Shown here one piece after another: positions 39,802-49,800 of a stretch of DNA of 64,000 nucleotides. A program made the translations under genes and the position numbers. The DNA comes from Methylomonas methanica (lineage in GTDB: Bacteria > Pseudomonadota > Gammaproteobacteria > Methylococcales > Methylomonadaceae). The stretch's first letter is position 1. Every line of letters begins with the position of its first letter. The notes beneath the pieces were generated by a model. That model did not search any database. It was not told the DNA's origin and was given only the letters and a program-made list of their open reading frames with translations. The stretch is from contig LUUF01000077.1 in assembly GCA_001644045.1 (NCBI GenBank), positions 1 to 64,000 on the forward strand, in the 5' to 3' direction.

Positions 39802-40230
39802 ATGAAATCAACCATGAAAATCGATGGAGCTCTCTGCGCTGTTGGTGCCATCAACCTGCATTTTCAGTATTTCCTCGACGATGGCCCGCCGCATGCCTGG
39901 TTGAATATTCATTCCGACTCCAAAGATGATAGTCTTGCCGGTCTCGCCATCAATTGCTTGGATATCGGCGACATTCCCACCTTAGACGGCATCTACGAAC
40001 GCACCTTTTCCTATGATCATACGGACGAGACTGATGGCGCCGAACTTAGTGAAAGCGTGTTCTGGCAGCCGGACCAGGAGACCTTGGAGATTTCGTCCCT
40101 GCAATTACGCTTCGGTATGCCTCAAGACGATTTACTACCGCTCGAAATTGTCGCCAAGTGCTCGGACTACGAAAGTAGGCAAGACATTTCGGTAGTCATC
40201 ACTGGCCAGGCGACAGTTGCTTCAAGTTAG
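39802..40230 (+). CDS. Unknown small acidic protein
   Basis: A 142-residue acidic protein with no signal or membrane helix (MKSTMKIDGALCAVGAIN at the start). The ATG at 39802 or that at 39814 may be used; neither has a good ribosome binding site. I do not recognise the fold; alternating hydrophobic strands and many Asp and Glu residues recall immunity-type proteins. It lies 58 bases before a SUKH-like gene on the same strand. Confidence 0.5.
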   Translation: MKSTMKIDGALCAVGAINLHFQYFLDDGPPHAWLNIHSDSKDDSLAGLAINCLDIGDIPTLDGIYERTFSYDHTDETDGAELSESVFWQPDQETLEISSLQLRFGMPQDDLLPLEIVAKCSDYESRQDISVVITGQATVASS

Positions 40231-40288
40231 CGGCAAGTGCTCATAGTGACTTTCCATTCTCAAATCCATCGCAACAGGAGATGTTCCA

Positions 40289-40906
40289 TTGAAACTTAAT
40301 GACCTTGAAAAAGCCGTTCGTGAGCATGCCGGTGAATTTTTGTGCGAACGTATCAACGACGAAGACAAAACAAAAACCGTCAGTTTCACGCATGTTGTCG
40401 ATGCACCTGAGGACTCAAACGATTTGCCGACGGTGGGCAGGCTCCGTGACTTTTACGAAACCTTTGGCGGCATTCTGTTTTACTACGATAAAAAAAGCGG
40501 GGATGCGGCGAAGCGCATAGCACCCAGTTCGGAATGGGCCGAATTACATGCAGACTTCAGCGATTGGCTTGAGCCGTTGGACGAAGACGAACGTCTCGAG
40601 ATTCTGCCGGATTGGATCGACACCTGTCTGGTTATCGGCGAAACACCGCGCTCCGGAAACTATATTCTGGTTGCAACCGAAGGACCGACAGCCGGGCGAG
40701 TGTTTGAGTTTGACCATGATGGCTACGAATTCACTGACGAAGCGGCGGACATCGTCGAATACGTGGAAAAACTCCTGAAGCCCGATGGTATCAAACTGGT
40801 CGATATTGCCTCTCACATGCGGTTCATTGAGGGCGACCCGATGGTGCAATGGTGGATCAGAGAACTCAGGGACAATGCCGGCCATGTTGCCAGCACACAG
40901 GCTTAA
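40289..40906 (+). CDS. SMI1/KNR4 (SUKH)-like protein
   Basis: A 205-residue acidic, cytosolic protein. The pattern of RLRDFYETFGGILFYY, the WLEPLDEDER region, and SGNYILVATEGPTAGRVFEFDHDGYEF fits the SMI1/KNR4 fold, in which a strand carrying xDGxxxLxxxxxGxVYxxDHDGxExxxxA is common. Such proteins often serve as immunity proteins in polymorphic toxin systems. The start is a TTG at 40289 with AGGAG eight bases upstream. A second SUKH-like gene follows with an overlap or within a few bases. Confidence 0.66.
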   Translation: MKLNDLEKAVREHAGEFLCERINDEDKTKTVSFTHVVDAPEDSNDLPTVGRLRDFYETFGGILFYYDKKSGDAAKRIAPSSEWAELHADFSDWLEPLDEDERLEILPDWIDTCLVIGETPRSGNYILVATEGPTAGRVFEFDHDGYEFTDEAADIVEYVEKLLKPDGIKLVDIASHMRFIEGDPMVQWWIRELRDNAGHVASTQA

Positions 40907-41792
40907 CGCTTTGTCTCGTCCTAAAAGGCCGTCGGGAGGGGTGTTCAGCGCGTTAAAAATATTTCTCTCAGCATTGCTCTTGGCGACGAGTATCGGCTGC
41001 ACGGATCGAGAACCAGCAACAAACTCAAAAGACAGATCAGATTCAGCAAACACCATCTCCATTGATTCAGGGTACGCAAGCGGGGAGCAAGATTGGCGAA
41101 GCTTTCTCACTTGCTGGAGAACGGCGGTACAAGCCCGGTTGGCGCGCGGCGAAAGTTACACGTCACTGAAAAGCCTGCCGCCTTCTCTAAACCAGGTATC
41201 GGCAACGACATCAACGTCGGAACTCGCGGTTGCCGATGCAGAGCGTCGACTGAACGTTAAACTTCCAGCGTCATACAGACACTTTGTGCTTGCCAGCGGC
41301 AATGCTGAATGGTTCATCGAATCCTTCGGAACGCTTGACGGAGATGGAAAGCTCAGCAACGTTTCCGCAATCGATGTCTATCCGCTTGCAGACCCGAAGA
41401 ACTTTGGCTATTGGTCGAGCACGGGACCGGATACGTTAATCCTTGAGGCCCGGAAGTATCTACGCTACGGCTATCACACCGAGCCATTGCTGCGACAAGA
41501 CAGCGCTTACTTCAGAATCGATCAACTCGACAGCCTGATCAAGGTCGGCGATCTCGATCAAGGCGGCGCGATACTACTAAATCCCAAGGTAATCAGTGCC
41601 GATGGCGAAATGGAGGCTTGGCTGCTGTCGTTCAAATCAGGCGCATCCCGCTACCGCTCGTTCGCGGAGCTGATGCAGAACCTTGCTTACCTGGATATTC
41701 AGATGGATAAGGCGCAATCGAGCATTGCCACGCCCAACGTCCTCCGGGAGGTGGAATGCACGAAAATGCTGGTTACTGCGGCTAGCCGCTGA
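40884..41792 (+). CDS. SMI1/KNR4 (SUKH)-like lipoprotein
   Basis: A 302-residue protein with a basic N-terminus, a hydrophobic stretch (ALKIFLSALLLATSIGC) and a lipobox ending SIGC, so it is probably lipid-anchored. Residues about 100-260 carry a SUKH-like pattern: an N-terminal helix with VADAERRLNVKLPASYRHFV followed by FIESFGTLDGDGKL. The ATG at 40884 overlaps the previous gene by 23 bases; a TTG at 40911, just behind that gene's stop, gives a cleaner signal peptide and is equally likely. Lipoprotein forms of SUKH proteins are uncommon, and the target is unknown. Confidence 0.6.
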   Translation: MLPAHRLNALSRPKRPSGGVFSALKIFLSALLLATSIGCTDREPATNSKDRSDSANTISIDSGYASGEQDWRSFLTCWRTAVQARLARGESYTSLKSLPPSLNQVSATTSTSELAVADAERRLNVKLPASYRHFVLASGNAEWFIESFGTLDGDGKLSNVSAIDVYPLADPKNFGYWSSTGPDTLILEARKYLRYGYHTEPLLRQDSAYFRIDQLDSLIKVGDLDQGGAILLNPKVISADGEMEAWLLSFKSGASRYRSFAELMQNLAYLDIQMDKAQSSIATPNVLREVECTKMLVTAASR

Positions 41793-41852
41793 GGCCCAAG
41801 ACTCAGCCGACACCACCCATTCAATTTTACCCACCACCAACAGGAAACAACG

Positions 41853-42272
41853 ATGAGTATGACGCTTTGGTTGAACATCCGCGACGACGAAACCTACGAG
41901 AGCAACGGCGAAGATCATTCCGCCGTCTTCTACCTGCAAGAGCCTCTGGATGCGCTGGCTGACAAACTGAATGTCACCCCGCTCAGCGCGTTTTATGACG
42001 ATACTGACGTGCGTTACAACATGGACGAAACCGGCGAGTTCGATGACGCTGAAGAAGGCTGGCCGGCATCCGCCGCGAATTGGTTCCCGGCCGAAGCCGT
42101 CTTGTCTTCGGTATCGGTCATATTGGACCACCTGCAAACCAATCCCGAAGCGTTAACAACCACAGACGGCTGGAAGCAAGAAGACGTGATCGAAGATCTG
42201 ACCGATTTTAAGTCCGAGCTGGAACGTGCCGCAGCGCAGTCAAAAACCGTCCATCTTTGTATCGTCATGTGA
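41853..42272 (+). CDS. Unknown small acidic protein
   Basis: A 139-residue, strongly acidic protein starting MSMTLWLNIRDDETYES, with AGGAAA eight bases upstream of the ATG. It has no signal peptide. The sequence looks like a soluble immunity-type or DUF1877-like fold, but I cannot assign a family. It is the last of four small genes in this block and converges on napC, 40 bases away. Confidence 0.55.
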   Translation: MSMTLWLNIRDDETYESNGEDHSAVFYLQEPLDALADKLNVTPLSAFYDDTDVRYNMDETGEFDDAEEGWPASAANWFPAEAVLSSVSVILDHLQTNPEALTTTDGWKQEDVIEDLTDFKSELERAAAQSKTVHLCIVM

Positions 42273-42312
42273 CAGTAATCCTCACCATCAAAACCAAACA
42301 CCCGCTTCTTGG

Positions 42313-42918
42313 TCAATGCTGGGGATCAATAGCCGCACTAGGGTCTTCTTCGTACATGGCCGGCAAGGAGTGAGCGATGCCTTTGTGGCAATCGATACAG
42401 GTTTTTCCTTCAGCAAAGCCTTTGATATGCTGCGGTACCGAGCGGCGGCGCTGTTTGGTGTAATCCATCGATTGATAATCGTGGCAGTTGCGGCACTCGC
42501 GCGAATCGGTGTTTTTCATCGCCTTCCAGACGTGCCGCGCCAGTTCAAGGCGCTTAGCCTCGAATTTTTCCGGGGTAGCGACCGAGCCCAGGATCTTGTG
42601 ATAAAGCTCGTTGGTGGCTTGGATTTTTCTGACCAGTTTGTGATGCCATTGCTTAGGCACGTGACAGTCCGGGCAGGTCGCTCTGACACCGCTATGATTG
42701 TTGTAATGAATGGTGTTTTTGTATTCCTGGTAGACGTTTTCCTCCATCTCGTGGCAGGAGATGCAGAAGGTTTCGGTATTGCTGAGTTCCAAGGCGGTAT
42801 TGAAGCCACCCCAGAACAAGACGCCGCCGACAAAGCCGATGGCGGCGATACTGCCTAAGGAATAGCGCGCGGATGGCGTCGCCAGCCAGAGCCAAAACGC
42901 TTTGAGCCCCTTAATCAC
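42313..42918 (-). CDS. napC: NapC/NirT-type tetrahaem cytochrome c
   Basis: A 201-residue quinol dehydrogenase with an N-terminal membrane helix (about 22-42) and four CxxCH haem sites: CISCH, CPDCH, CRNCH and CIDCH. It passes electrons from the quinol pool to the periplasmic NapAB nitrate reductase. It is the last gene of the nap operon and overlaps the napB stop region by eight bases. Methionine and histidine ligands typical of the family are present in HEMEE and nearby. Confidence 0.93.
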   Translation of the reverse strand: MIKGLKAFWLWLATPSARYSLGSIAAIGFVGGVLFWGGFNTALELSNTETFCISCHEMEENVYQEYKNTIHYNNHSGVRATCPDCHVPKQWHHKLVRKIQATNELYHKILGSVATPEKFEAKRLELARHVWKAMKNTDSRECRNCHDYQSMDYTKQRRRSVPQHIKGFAEGKTCIDCHKGIAHSLPAMYEEDPSAAIDPQH

Positions 42919-43372
42919 GGGGCACCGCCGGATTGGCTTCGGGTTTTGCCCAGGCGGGTTTGAAGCGGTTGTTTACCACTGGGCTGGCATTGGTTTGCGG
43001 CACATGGCATTGCACGCAAAAATAGCGGCGGGCGGCGACATTGGCCAAATCCTGGCCTTCGCGGTCGGAAAAGTGAGTCAGGCTGATTTTGGTGGCGCCG
43101 GATTCCTTATAGTTGGCCCAGCTATGGCAGGTTAGACATTTATTGAATTTTTGGTTGATTACGTAGCCGTCGATGGCATGCGGTATCACGGGCGGTTGTT
43201 GGGTAAATTGCCGGGGTTGCGGTTCGGTATCCTGCCATTGATGGATTTGCGGCGGTTCGGAAAGATTGGGAATCGGATTGCGGCCTCGTTCGGAACTGAA
43301 CGTCGATGGTTCTTGGGCATTGACCATGAATGCCAGAGTCATTAGCAAAGCTATAGCAGCGATACGCATCAT
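42911..43372 (-). CDS. napB: Periplasmic nitrate reductase small subunit (dihaem cytochrome c)
   Basis: A 153-residue protein with a cleavable signal ([20 protein letters not shown]) and two haem sites, CLTCH and CVQCH. It hands electrons from NapC to the catalytic subunit NapA. The start at 43372 overlaps the napA stop by one base; the longer upstream reading has no signal peptide and is unlikely. Confidence 0.92.
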   Translation of the reverse strand: MMRIAAIALLMTLAFMVNAQEPSTFSSERGRNPIPNLSEPPQIHQWQDTEPQPRQFTQQPPVIPHAIDGYVINQKFNKCLTCHSWANYKESGATKISLTHFSDREGQDLANVAARRYFCVQCHVPQTNASPVVNNRFKPAWAKPEANPAVPRD

Positions 43373-45855
43373 CACACTTTCTCCACTTTGACCGCGCATT
43401 TTTTGTAGTCGGTTTCTTTCGAAATCGGACAGGTCGCATCCAGGGTCAGCTTGTTGACCAGGCGCTTGGCGTCGAACCACGGAATGAAAATCAAACCGCG
43501 TGGTGGACGGTTACGACCGCGGGTTTCGACTTGCGCCAGCATCTCGCCCCGGCGGGATTTAATCTTGGCCGGCATACCGCGGCTCAAGCCCCGGTCCTTG
43601 GCGTCATCCGGATGCATGTACACCAAGGCTTCCGGCATGGCTTTGTGCAGTTCCGGCACCCGTTGCGTCATCGAGCCGGAATGCCAATGCTCCAGCACCC
43701 TGCCAGTGCTGAACCATAGATCATATTCCGCATCTGGCACTTCCGCCGGCGGCTCATAAGGCAAGGCAAAAATCACCGCCTTGCCGTCCGGTTTGCCGTA
43801 AAAGCGCAGGCCTTCGCCGGTTTTGACATAGGGGTCGTAGCCTTCACGGAAACGCCACAAGGTTTCGTGGCCGGCAACCACCGGCCAGCGCAGGCCGTGT
43901 GCTTCATGATAGGCATCGAATGGTGCCAGATCGTGGCCGTGACCGCGCCCGAATTCGGCGTATTCCTCGAACAAACCTTTTTGCAGATAAAAGCCGAAAT
44001 GCTGGGATTCGTCGTTGTCGAAACCTTTTTGCATATCGCTTACGGGATATTGATTGACCTTGCCGTTGGCGTACAACACGTCATATAAGGTTTTGCCGCG
44101 ATATTCCGGCTTGGCGGCCAGCAATTCCTCCGGCCAGACCTCTTCGGTTTTGAAATATTTGGCAAACTCCACCAATTGCCATAAGTCCGATTTGGCTTCG
44201 CCCGGCGCTTTGACTTGCTGGCGCCAAAATTGGGTACGACGCTCGGCGTTGCCATATGCACCTTCTTTTTCCACCCACATCGCGGTCGGCAGAATCAAGT
44301 CGGCGGCGCTGGCGGTCACCGTGGGGTAAGGATCGGAGACGACGATGAAATTGTCCGGATTACGGTAGCCGGGCCAGGTTTCTTCGTTCAAATTGGCGGC
44401 GGCCTGCATGTTGTTGTTGCACATAACCCAGTAGGCATTCAGCTTGCCGTCTTTCAACATGCGGTTTTGCTGCACGGCATGAAAGCCCGGTTTATCGGGG
44501 ATGGTGCCTTCCGGCAGTTGCCAATGTTTTTCGGCGATGTCGCGATGTTCTTTTTTATCGACCACCATGTCGGCCGGCAAGCGATGCGAAAAGGTGCCGA
44601 CTTCGCGGGCGGTGCCGCAGGCCGAGGGCTGGCCGGTCAACGAAAACGGACTATTGCCGGGCTCGGCGATCTTGCCGGTCAGCAAATGGATGTTGTAGAT
44701 CAGGTTGTTGGCCCAAGTGCCGCGGCTATGCTGATTAAAGCCCATGGTCCAGAACGAGGTCACCTTGATGTTGGGATTAGCGTACAGTTCAGCCAACGCG
44801 ATCAAATCTTTTTCCGGCACGCCGGACAGCGCGGCGGTTTTTTCCACGCTGTATTCGGCGACGAATTTTTTATATTCGTCGAAACTCATCGGCTGACCGC
44901 CGCCGACTTTGTCGGCATTCTTGGCGGCTTTTTCTTTGTCGTGTTCCGGCCGCAAGCCGTAGCCGATGTCGGCATTGCCGAGTTGGAAAGTGGTGTGTTT
45001 ATCGACGAAGTCGCGATTAACCTTGTTTTGCTGGATGATGTAATTGGCGATGAAATTCAAAATCGCCAGATCGGTTTGCGGGATAAACACCAAACCGAGA
45101 TCGGCCAGATCGAAGTTGCGATTGGTAAAGGTGGACAACACCGCCACTTTGACATGCTCGTCAGTCAGGCGCCGGTCGGCGATGCGCGACCACAAAATCG
45201 GATGCATCTCCGCCATGTTGGCGCCCCATAACACGAAGGCATCGGCATGTTCGATGTCATCGTAACAGCCCATGGGCTCGTCGATACCGAAAGTGCGCAT
45301 AAAGCCGGCAACCGCCGAGGCCATGCAGTGGCGGGCATTGGGATCGAGATTATTGCTGCGAAAGCCGGCTTTCATCAATTTGCTGGCCGCGTAACCCTCC
45401 CAGACCGTCCATTGGCCGGAACCGAACATGCCGACGCTGGTGGGGCCTTTGCTCTTCAAAGCTTGCTTCCACTTATCGGCCATGATTTGAAAAGCCTGCT
45501 CCCAGGAAATTTCGGTGAACTCGCCGTTTTTGTCGTACTGGCCATCGGTCATGCGCAACAGCGGTTTGGTCAGCCGGTCCTCGCCATACATGATCTTGGA
45601 CAAAAAATAGCCTTTCACGCAGTTCAAACCGCGATTGACCGGCGACGCCACATCGCCTTGGGTTGCTACCACCCGGCCGTTTTGCGTGCCGACCAACACG
45701 CTGCAACCCGTACCGCAAAAACGGCAAGGGGCCTTGTCCCACCGGATCATGTCGCGCTGTTGGGCTTCGGCGGCGGTGCTTAAGGAAATGCCGGCAGCAG
45801 CGGCAGTGGCTGCAACCGCGTTGATTTTGATAAATTCACGCCGGTTCAATTTCAT
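43372..45855 (-). CDS. napA: Periplasmic nitrate reductase catalytic subunit
   Basis: An 827-residue molybdoenzyme with a twin-arginine signal (NRREFIK, R5-R6). C44, C47, C51 and C79 bind the [4Fe-4S] cluster, and C177 in NARHCMAS is the probable molybdenum ligand, as in NapA rather than NarG (aspartate). It reduces nitrate to nitrite in the periplasm with bis-MGD cofactor. NapD, encoded upstream with a four-base overlap, is its maturation chaperone. The length is normal for the family. Confidence 0.97.
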   Translation of the reverse strand: MKLNRREFIKINAVAATAAAAGISLSTAAEAQQRDMIRWDKAPCRFCGTGCSVLVGTQNGRVVATQGDVASPVNRGLNCVKGYFLSKIMYGEDRLTKPLLRMTDGQYDKNGEFTEISWEQAFQIMADKWKQALKSKGPTSVGMFGSGQWTVWEGYAASKLMKAGFRSNNLDPNARHCMASAVAGFMRTFGIDEPMGCYDDIEHADAFVLWGANMAEMHPILWSRIADRRLTDEHVKVAVLSTFTNRNFDLADLGLVFIPQTDLAILNFIANYIIQQNKVNRDFVDKHTTFQLGNADIGYGLRPEHDKEKAAKNADKVGGGQPMSFDEYKKFVAEYSVEKTAALSGVPEKDLIALAELYANPNIKVTSFWTMGFNQHSRGTWANNLIYNIHLLTGKIAEPGNSPFSLTGQPSACGTAREVGTFSHRLPADMVVDKKEHRDIAEKHWQLPEGTIPDKPGFHAVQQNRMLKDGKLNAYWVMCNNNMQAAANLNEETWPGYRNPDNFIVVSDPYPTVTASAADLILPTAMWVEKEGAYGNAERRTQFWRQQVKAPGEAKSDLWQLVEFAKYFKTEEVWPEELLAAKPEYRGKTLYDVLYANGKVNQYPVSDMQKGFDNDESQHFGFYLQKGLFEEYAEFGRGHGHDLAPFDAYHEAHGLRWPVVAGHETLWRFREGYDPYVKTGEGLRFYGKPDGKAVIFALPYEPPAEVPDAEYDLWFSTGRVLEHWHSGSMTQRVPELHKAMPEALVYMHPDDAKDRGLSRGMPAKIKSRRGEMLAQVETRGRNRPPRGLIFIPWFDAKRLVNKLTLDATCPISKETDYKKCAVKVEKV

Positions 45856-46100
45856 AATACGGTTTCCTCGGGTTGGTAGTCGGTGTGGTGGTAAACAAGC
45901 GTGGCAGTCACTACGCCATCGATGTTTTGTAAAGCCACCAGGGTGCCGGCAATCACTTCATCATCCTTATGTTCAAACGTAACGACCATTTTGCCCGCCG
46001 GCGTCGCCAGATGGACTTCACAGCCTTGGGTAATGATTTGCTGCCGAACAAAGGCTTCGCGCTCGGGCCGAAATTGCACCAAAATGCCGACAATATTCAT
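45852..46100 (-). CDS. napD: NapD maturation protein
   Basis: An 82-residue cytosolic chaperone that binds the NapA signal peptide before Tat export. It starts [14 protein letters not shown], with the typical ferredoxin-like fold and [10 protein letters not shown] near the end. It overlaps napF upstream and napA downstream by four bases each. Confidence 0.88.
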   Translation of the reverse strand: MNIVGILVQFRPEREAFVRQQIITQGCEVHLATPAGKMVVTFEHKDDEVIAGTLVALQNIDGVVTATLVYHHTDYQPEETVL

Positions 46101-46600
46101 AAAACCTTAGCCTCGCTGATTTGAATGGATTGAGTTGGGCAAGGCGCAAAACAAGCGCCGCAACCGTTACAGCGTTCGGAATCGATCACAGGCAAAGCGG
46201 CACTACCAAGTCTAGGCTGTATTTCAATAGCTTGCTCGGGGCATTGCTCGCGGCACGTCATGCAGATAACGCCATTTTGGGCCAGGCAGCTTTCGTTGAT
46301 CCACGCGACTAGGTTCCAAGGCGACGCGATGCTTAACGACAAGGCGCCAGGCTGGCAATGACTCACGCACGCTTGGCAAAAAGTGCATTCGCCTCTGGCG
46401 AAATCGACTTCGGGAAAACCACCGTCGCCTTTAAACAGAATACCGGTTTCGCAATGATCGATACATGCATTACAACGGCTGCAACGCTCGATAAAAACAG
46501 CTTCATCGTAAGCCCACGGCGGCCGAATTGGCGTATGAGTGCTTGCGAATTTGCCACGCAGAAAACGGCGCCGCTTGAGAATGTTTTCTGAATCTGACAT
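46097..46600 (-). CDS. napF: NapF ferredoxin-type protein
   Basis: A 167-residue iron-sulfur protein with four cysteine groups: CSRCNACIDHC, CTFCQACVSHC, CMTCREQCP and CNGCGACFAPCP. The N-terminal RRRFLRGK is the usual NapF start. NapF acts in the cytoplasm in maturation or iron-sulfur loading of NapA. It is the first gene of the nap operon. No FNR or NarP box could be recognised upstream. Confidence 0.9.
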   Translation of the reverse strand: MSDSENILKRRRFLRGKFASTHTPIRPPWAYDEAVFIERCSRCNACIDHCETGILFKGDGGFPEVDFARGECTFCQACVSHCQPGALSLSIASPWNLVAWINESCLAQNGVICMTCREQCPEQAIEIQPRLGSAALPVIDSERCNGCGACFAPCPTQSIQISEAKVL

Positions 46601-46832
46601 CGACTGAATTTTTAACGAAGAGGCGGTTTGGAAGTTTTAAATAGTATCCCCCCAAAAAAAATACAAGCAAGCCGAATGAACGCGCGAGTCTATTTCGGTT
46701 GGGCAGCAAGCCTTAACAACGCAGAGGCAGACGAAAGCGGAAATTTTTGCTGGGCTGTTTTATCATGGTACCGACAAGGATGTGTTCGCTCCCGGGCTGG
46801 TCTCGGGCGTTTAAAACCGACAAGGATTTGCG

Positions 46833-49800
46833 ATGCCTTCCTGTGCTGTGTTCATTCGGCTGTTTCCGGCCGTTTTCCATTTATTTTTTATCTGTTTGCT
46901 GGCATTGGTTTTTTCCAATCCTGTCTGTGCTGCCGCAACGGACGCCAACGATTTACCCATTCATCCCAATTCTGAGCAACCGGCGCTATTGCTGGAGCTG
47001 GGCAGCGCATCAGTTACTACTTCCCGATTGTTGCCCGGTGTGCAAGCCATTCAAGGCCAAGTCTTGCAAGACCCGCAAGCCGGTGTTAGTTGGCAAGTCG
47101 AGCCAGAAGCGGTCAACGTGCTGTATCCGGGCTTTGGCGAATGGCAAGCCACATTCCGTTTCAACGTAAACCAGCCTATCACCGCTAGTTTCCGATTCTG
47201 GGCGCGCTGGCGGCAGGGCGGCGATCCGACGGTGTGCCGGCAGACTTTTGCGATTTGGGCAGGACCGGATGTGAACCATCTGCAGCAACGCGGCAGCGTG
47301 CAGCTGATGCCCAAAGGCTGGGAATACGCCTGGCTGAGCAGTCCGGAACCCATTCAATTCAAAGCCGGCGACCGGGTCATCGAAGTGCGTAACAGCGGCG
47401 CCGGCCACGATGCCAAGGTGTTCGATGCGTTTTTGTTGGCTTCGCCGTGGGCAGAGTTGCCGGTTACGGCGACCGTCGAGCAACCGGCGCTGCTGCTGGA
47501 ACTGGGCAAGGCGGCGGTTTTGTTTGCACTGCCGAAACCTAATCATCTGACGGCGGTGCAGGGCACGGCCGAGGCCGGCGCCAATACCGGCGCGTTGGCG
47601 ATTGAACAGGACGAGGCTTTGTTATTCCATTCCGGATTTGGCGATTGGAGCGGCAGCTTCCGCTTTCCGTTGCCGGCGGACAGTAAACCCGGCCAATACC
47701 GGCTATGGGCGCGCTATAAAAGCGGCGGCGAGGTATCGCAGGTCAAACAAAACTTCATCGTCAAGGCCGGCGCCCAGCCCGATGAGTTGGCGATGCGCGG
47801 CGAATTTGCCTTGACCAACGCCACGCCCTGGGAATACCAATGGCTGCCAGCCGCCGAGACGGTGACTTTGTTGCCCGGCGACCGCTGGCTGACCTTGGAA
47901 AACAGCGGCAAAGCCGACGGCGCCAAGGTGTTCGACGCCTTTTTGCTGCAAATGCAGCAGCCGTTGGCCTCTGCAATGACCAGCGAGCAGGCGCAACTGC
48001 GCAACCGGTTTCTGGCGCTAACCCGCCCTGACGCCAAAGGCCCGCAGCGCTTGCTGGTACTGGACGGCAGCGGCGCGCACGGTGAGCGATTGTTTCGCGG
48101 CCTGGCCGCCGATGCGGCGCGAACGCATTACCAAAACATGCCGGTGAGTTACATGATCGGTCAAGCGGCCGAGACCATGGCGCACGACCTGAATCTGCCG
48201 AGCTTGCCGGCAGTAGTGCTCACCGACGATCATCACACCGTGCTGGGCGTGTTGACTGAACTGGCAGACGAAGGGAGCGTGGCAAAATTTCTGGCCGATC
48301 CTGACCGGCACGACTGGATGCCGCAACCTCTGGTAGTCGCGGCGCCAACGCCGGCGCCGTTAAAAAATGGCATCCCTGAGGCTTGGTTGATCGGCGGCTT
48401 GCAGGACGGGCAAGCCGGCCTGTCGGTGTTTGGCTTGGACACTGAAACTGTATTGAGGCCGAATCCCGATCAGCCCTATCTGAGTCTGGAAATGATGGGC
48501 GGCAAAATTCGCAACTGGCGGGTGGCGGCCACCGAAGCCAACGCCGAAACAACGCTTGCGGCCAGTACCGAACACGCCTACGGTTGGTCGCGCGGTACGG
48601 GCTATGCACAGTTGTATCTGCGCGCCGACCGTCTTGTGCATGCGCAATTGCATTTGCGCCAGTCCGGTATCAAAACGGCGGCCTGGCTGGATGGGCAGGC
48701 TTTGATTTTGGCGGACGATGCGCAACTGCCGGCTGGCTTCAAGCCTTCGCAGGAGGCTCAGTCCCAAGCCTTGCTGCACGGCTTGACCACCGAAGGCTTG
48801 CTGGCCACCGCCAACGCCGAGCGGCCACAAGTGCCGCAAGTGGCCGCCTTGAACCTGGCGCCCGGCTGGCATAGTCTGCTGGTGAAGCTGGTGATGCAGC
48901 ACGACCAGGGCCAGCGCTTTTATTTTTCCGGGCTGTTCACCGATGTCGGCGGCAAACCGCTCGATGGTTTGCACACCCAAACCGCAGATCCCAATGCCGA
49001 TCTGGCCTTGAACAAAATCGCCGCCAAACTCAGGCCGGTGATTTCCAATACTGCCCCGGCCAATCTGCCGCATCCCGGCGAGCCGATCAAAATCAGCGTC
49101 GATCTGCGCTGGCAGCCGATTCTGGAGGAAGCCAAACTGGACACGCCGCTGCCGCAATTCCCGGCCAAACTGCGCCTGTGGTTGGTCGATTACAACGGCA
49201 AACAAATCGCCGAGCGAGAAATCCGCGCCCGCTTCCCCGGCCAGGTCGAAGCCGATTTCGGCAAGCTCGACCAGCCCGGCTATTACGCGATTTATCCGTC
49301 GTTGTTCGCCGAAGACGGCCGAGTGATCATGGATTACCCGGCCGACGGCTTCAGCGTCGTCGCCGGCAACGCGGCTCAAAAGCAGCGGCTGGCGCACAAG
49401 AAAGTCTGGAACAACGATTACTATGCCTTGGCCGACGGCGACAAAAGCTTCAAACAGTCCGGTGGCTATTTTGTCTGGCTGGAGCGAATGGGGTTGTTTC
49501 GAAGCCTTGGCAGTTATCCGGGCTTTGAGTCGAAATATCGGCCATTGTGGGAGCAAGCCAAGCAGCGTGGTATTGAGTTTTTTGCCGATTCCTCCGGCGA
49601 TAGCAACTGGCTTAACGACAAACCCGGCGATGGGAAAAACTTTGTCAATGCGGCGGCAGCATACACTCGCTATTTCAAGGCCACGAATGAAATAGACATT
49701 CGCCACGAGGCCGACTGGCAAAAGCTGCGCGAGCCGGCGCACTGGGTGGAACGGGCCAAATGGGAATACCAACAAGTCCATCAAGCCCGCAACAATGCGC

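Noticed and set aside
46601..46832. An FNR or NarP site between napF and the secreted protein gene
   Set aside because: No TTGAT-N4-ATCAA or clear inverted heptamer was found in this spacer.
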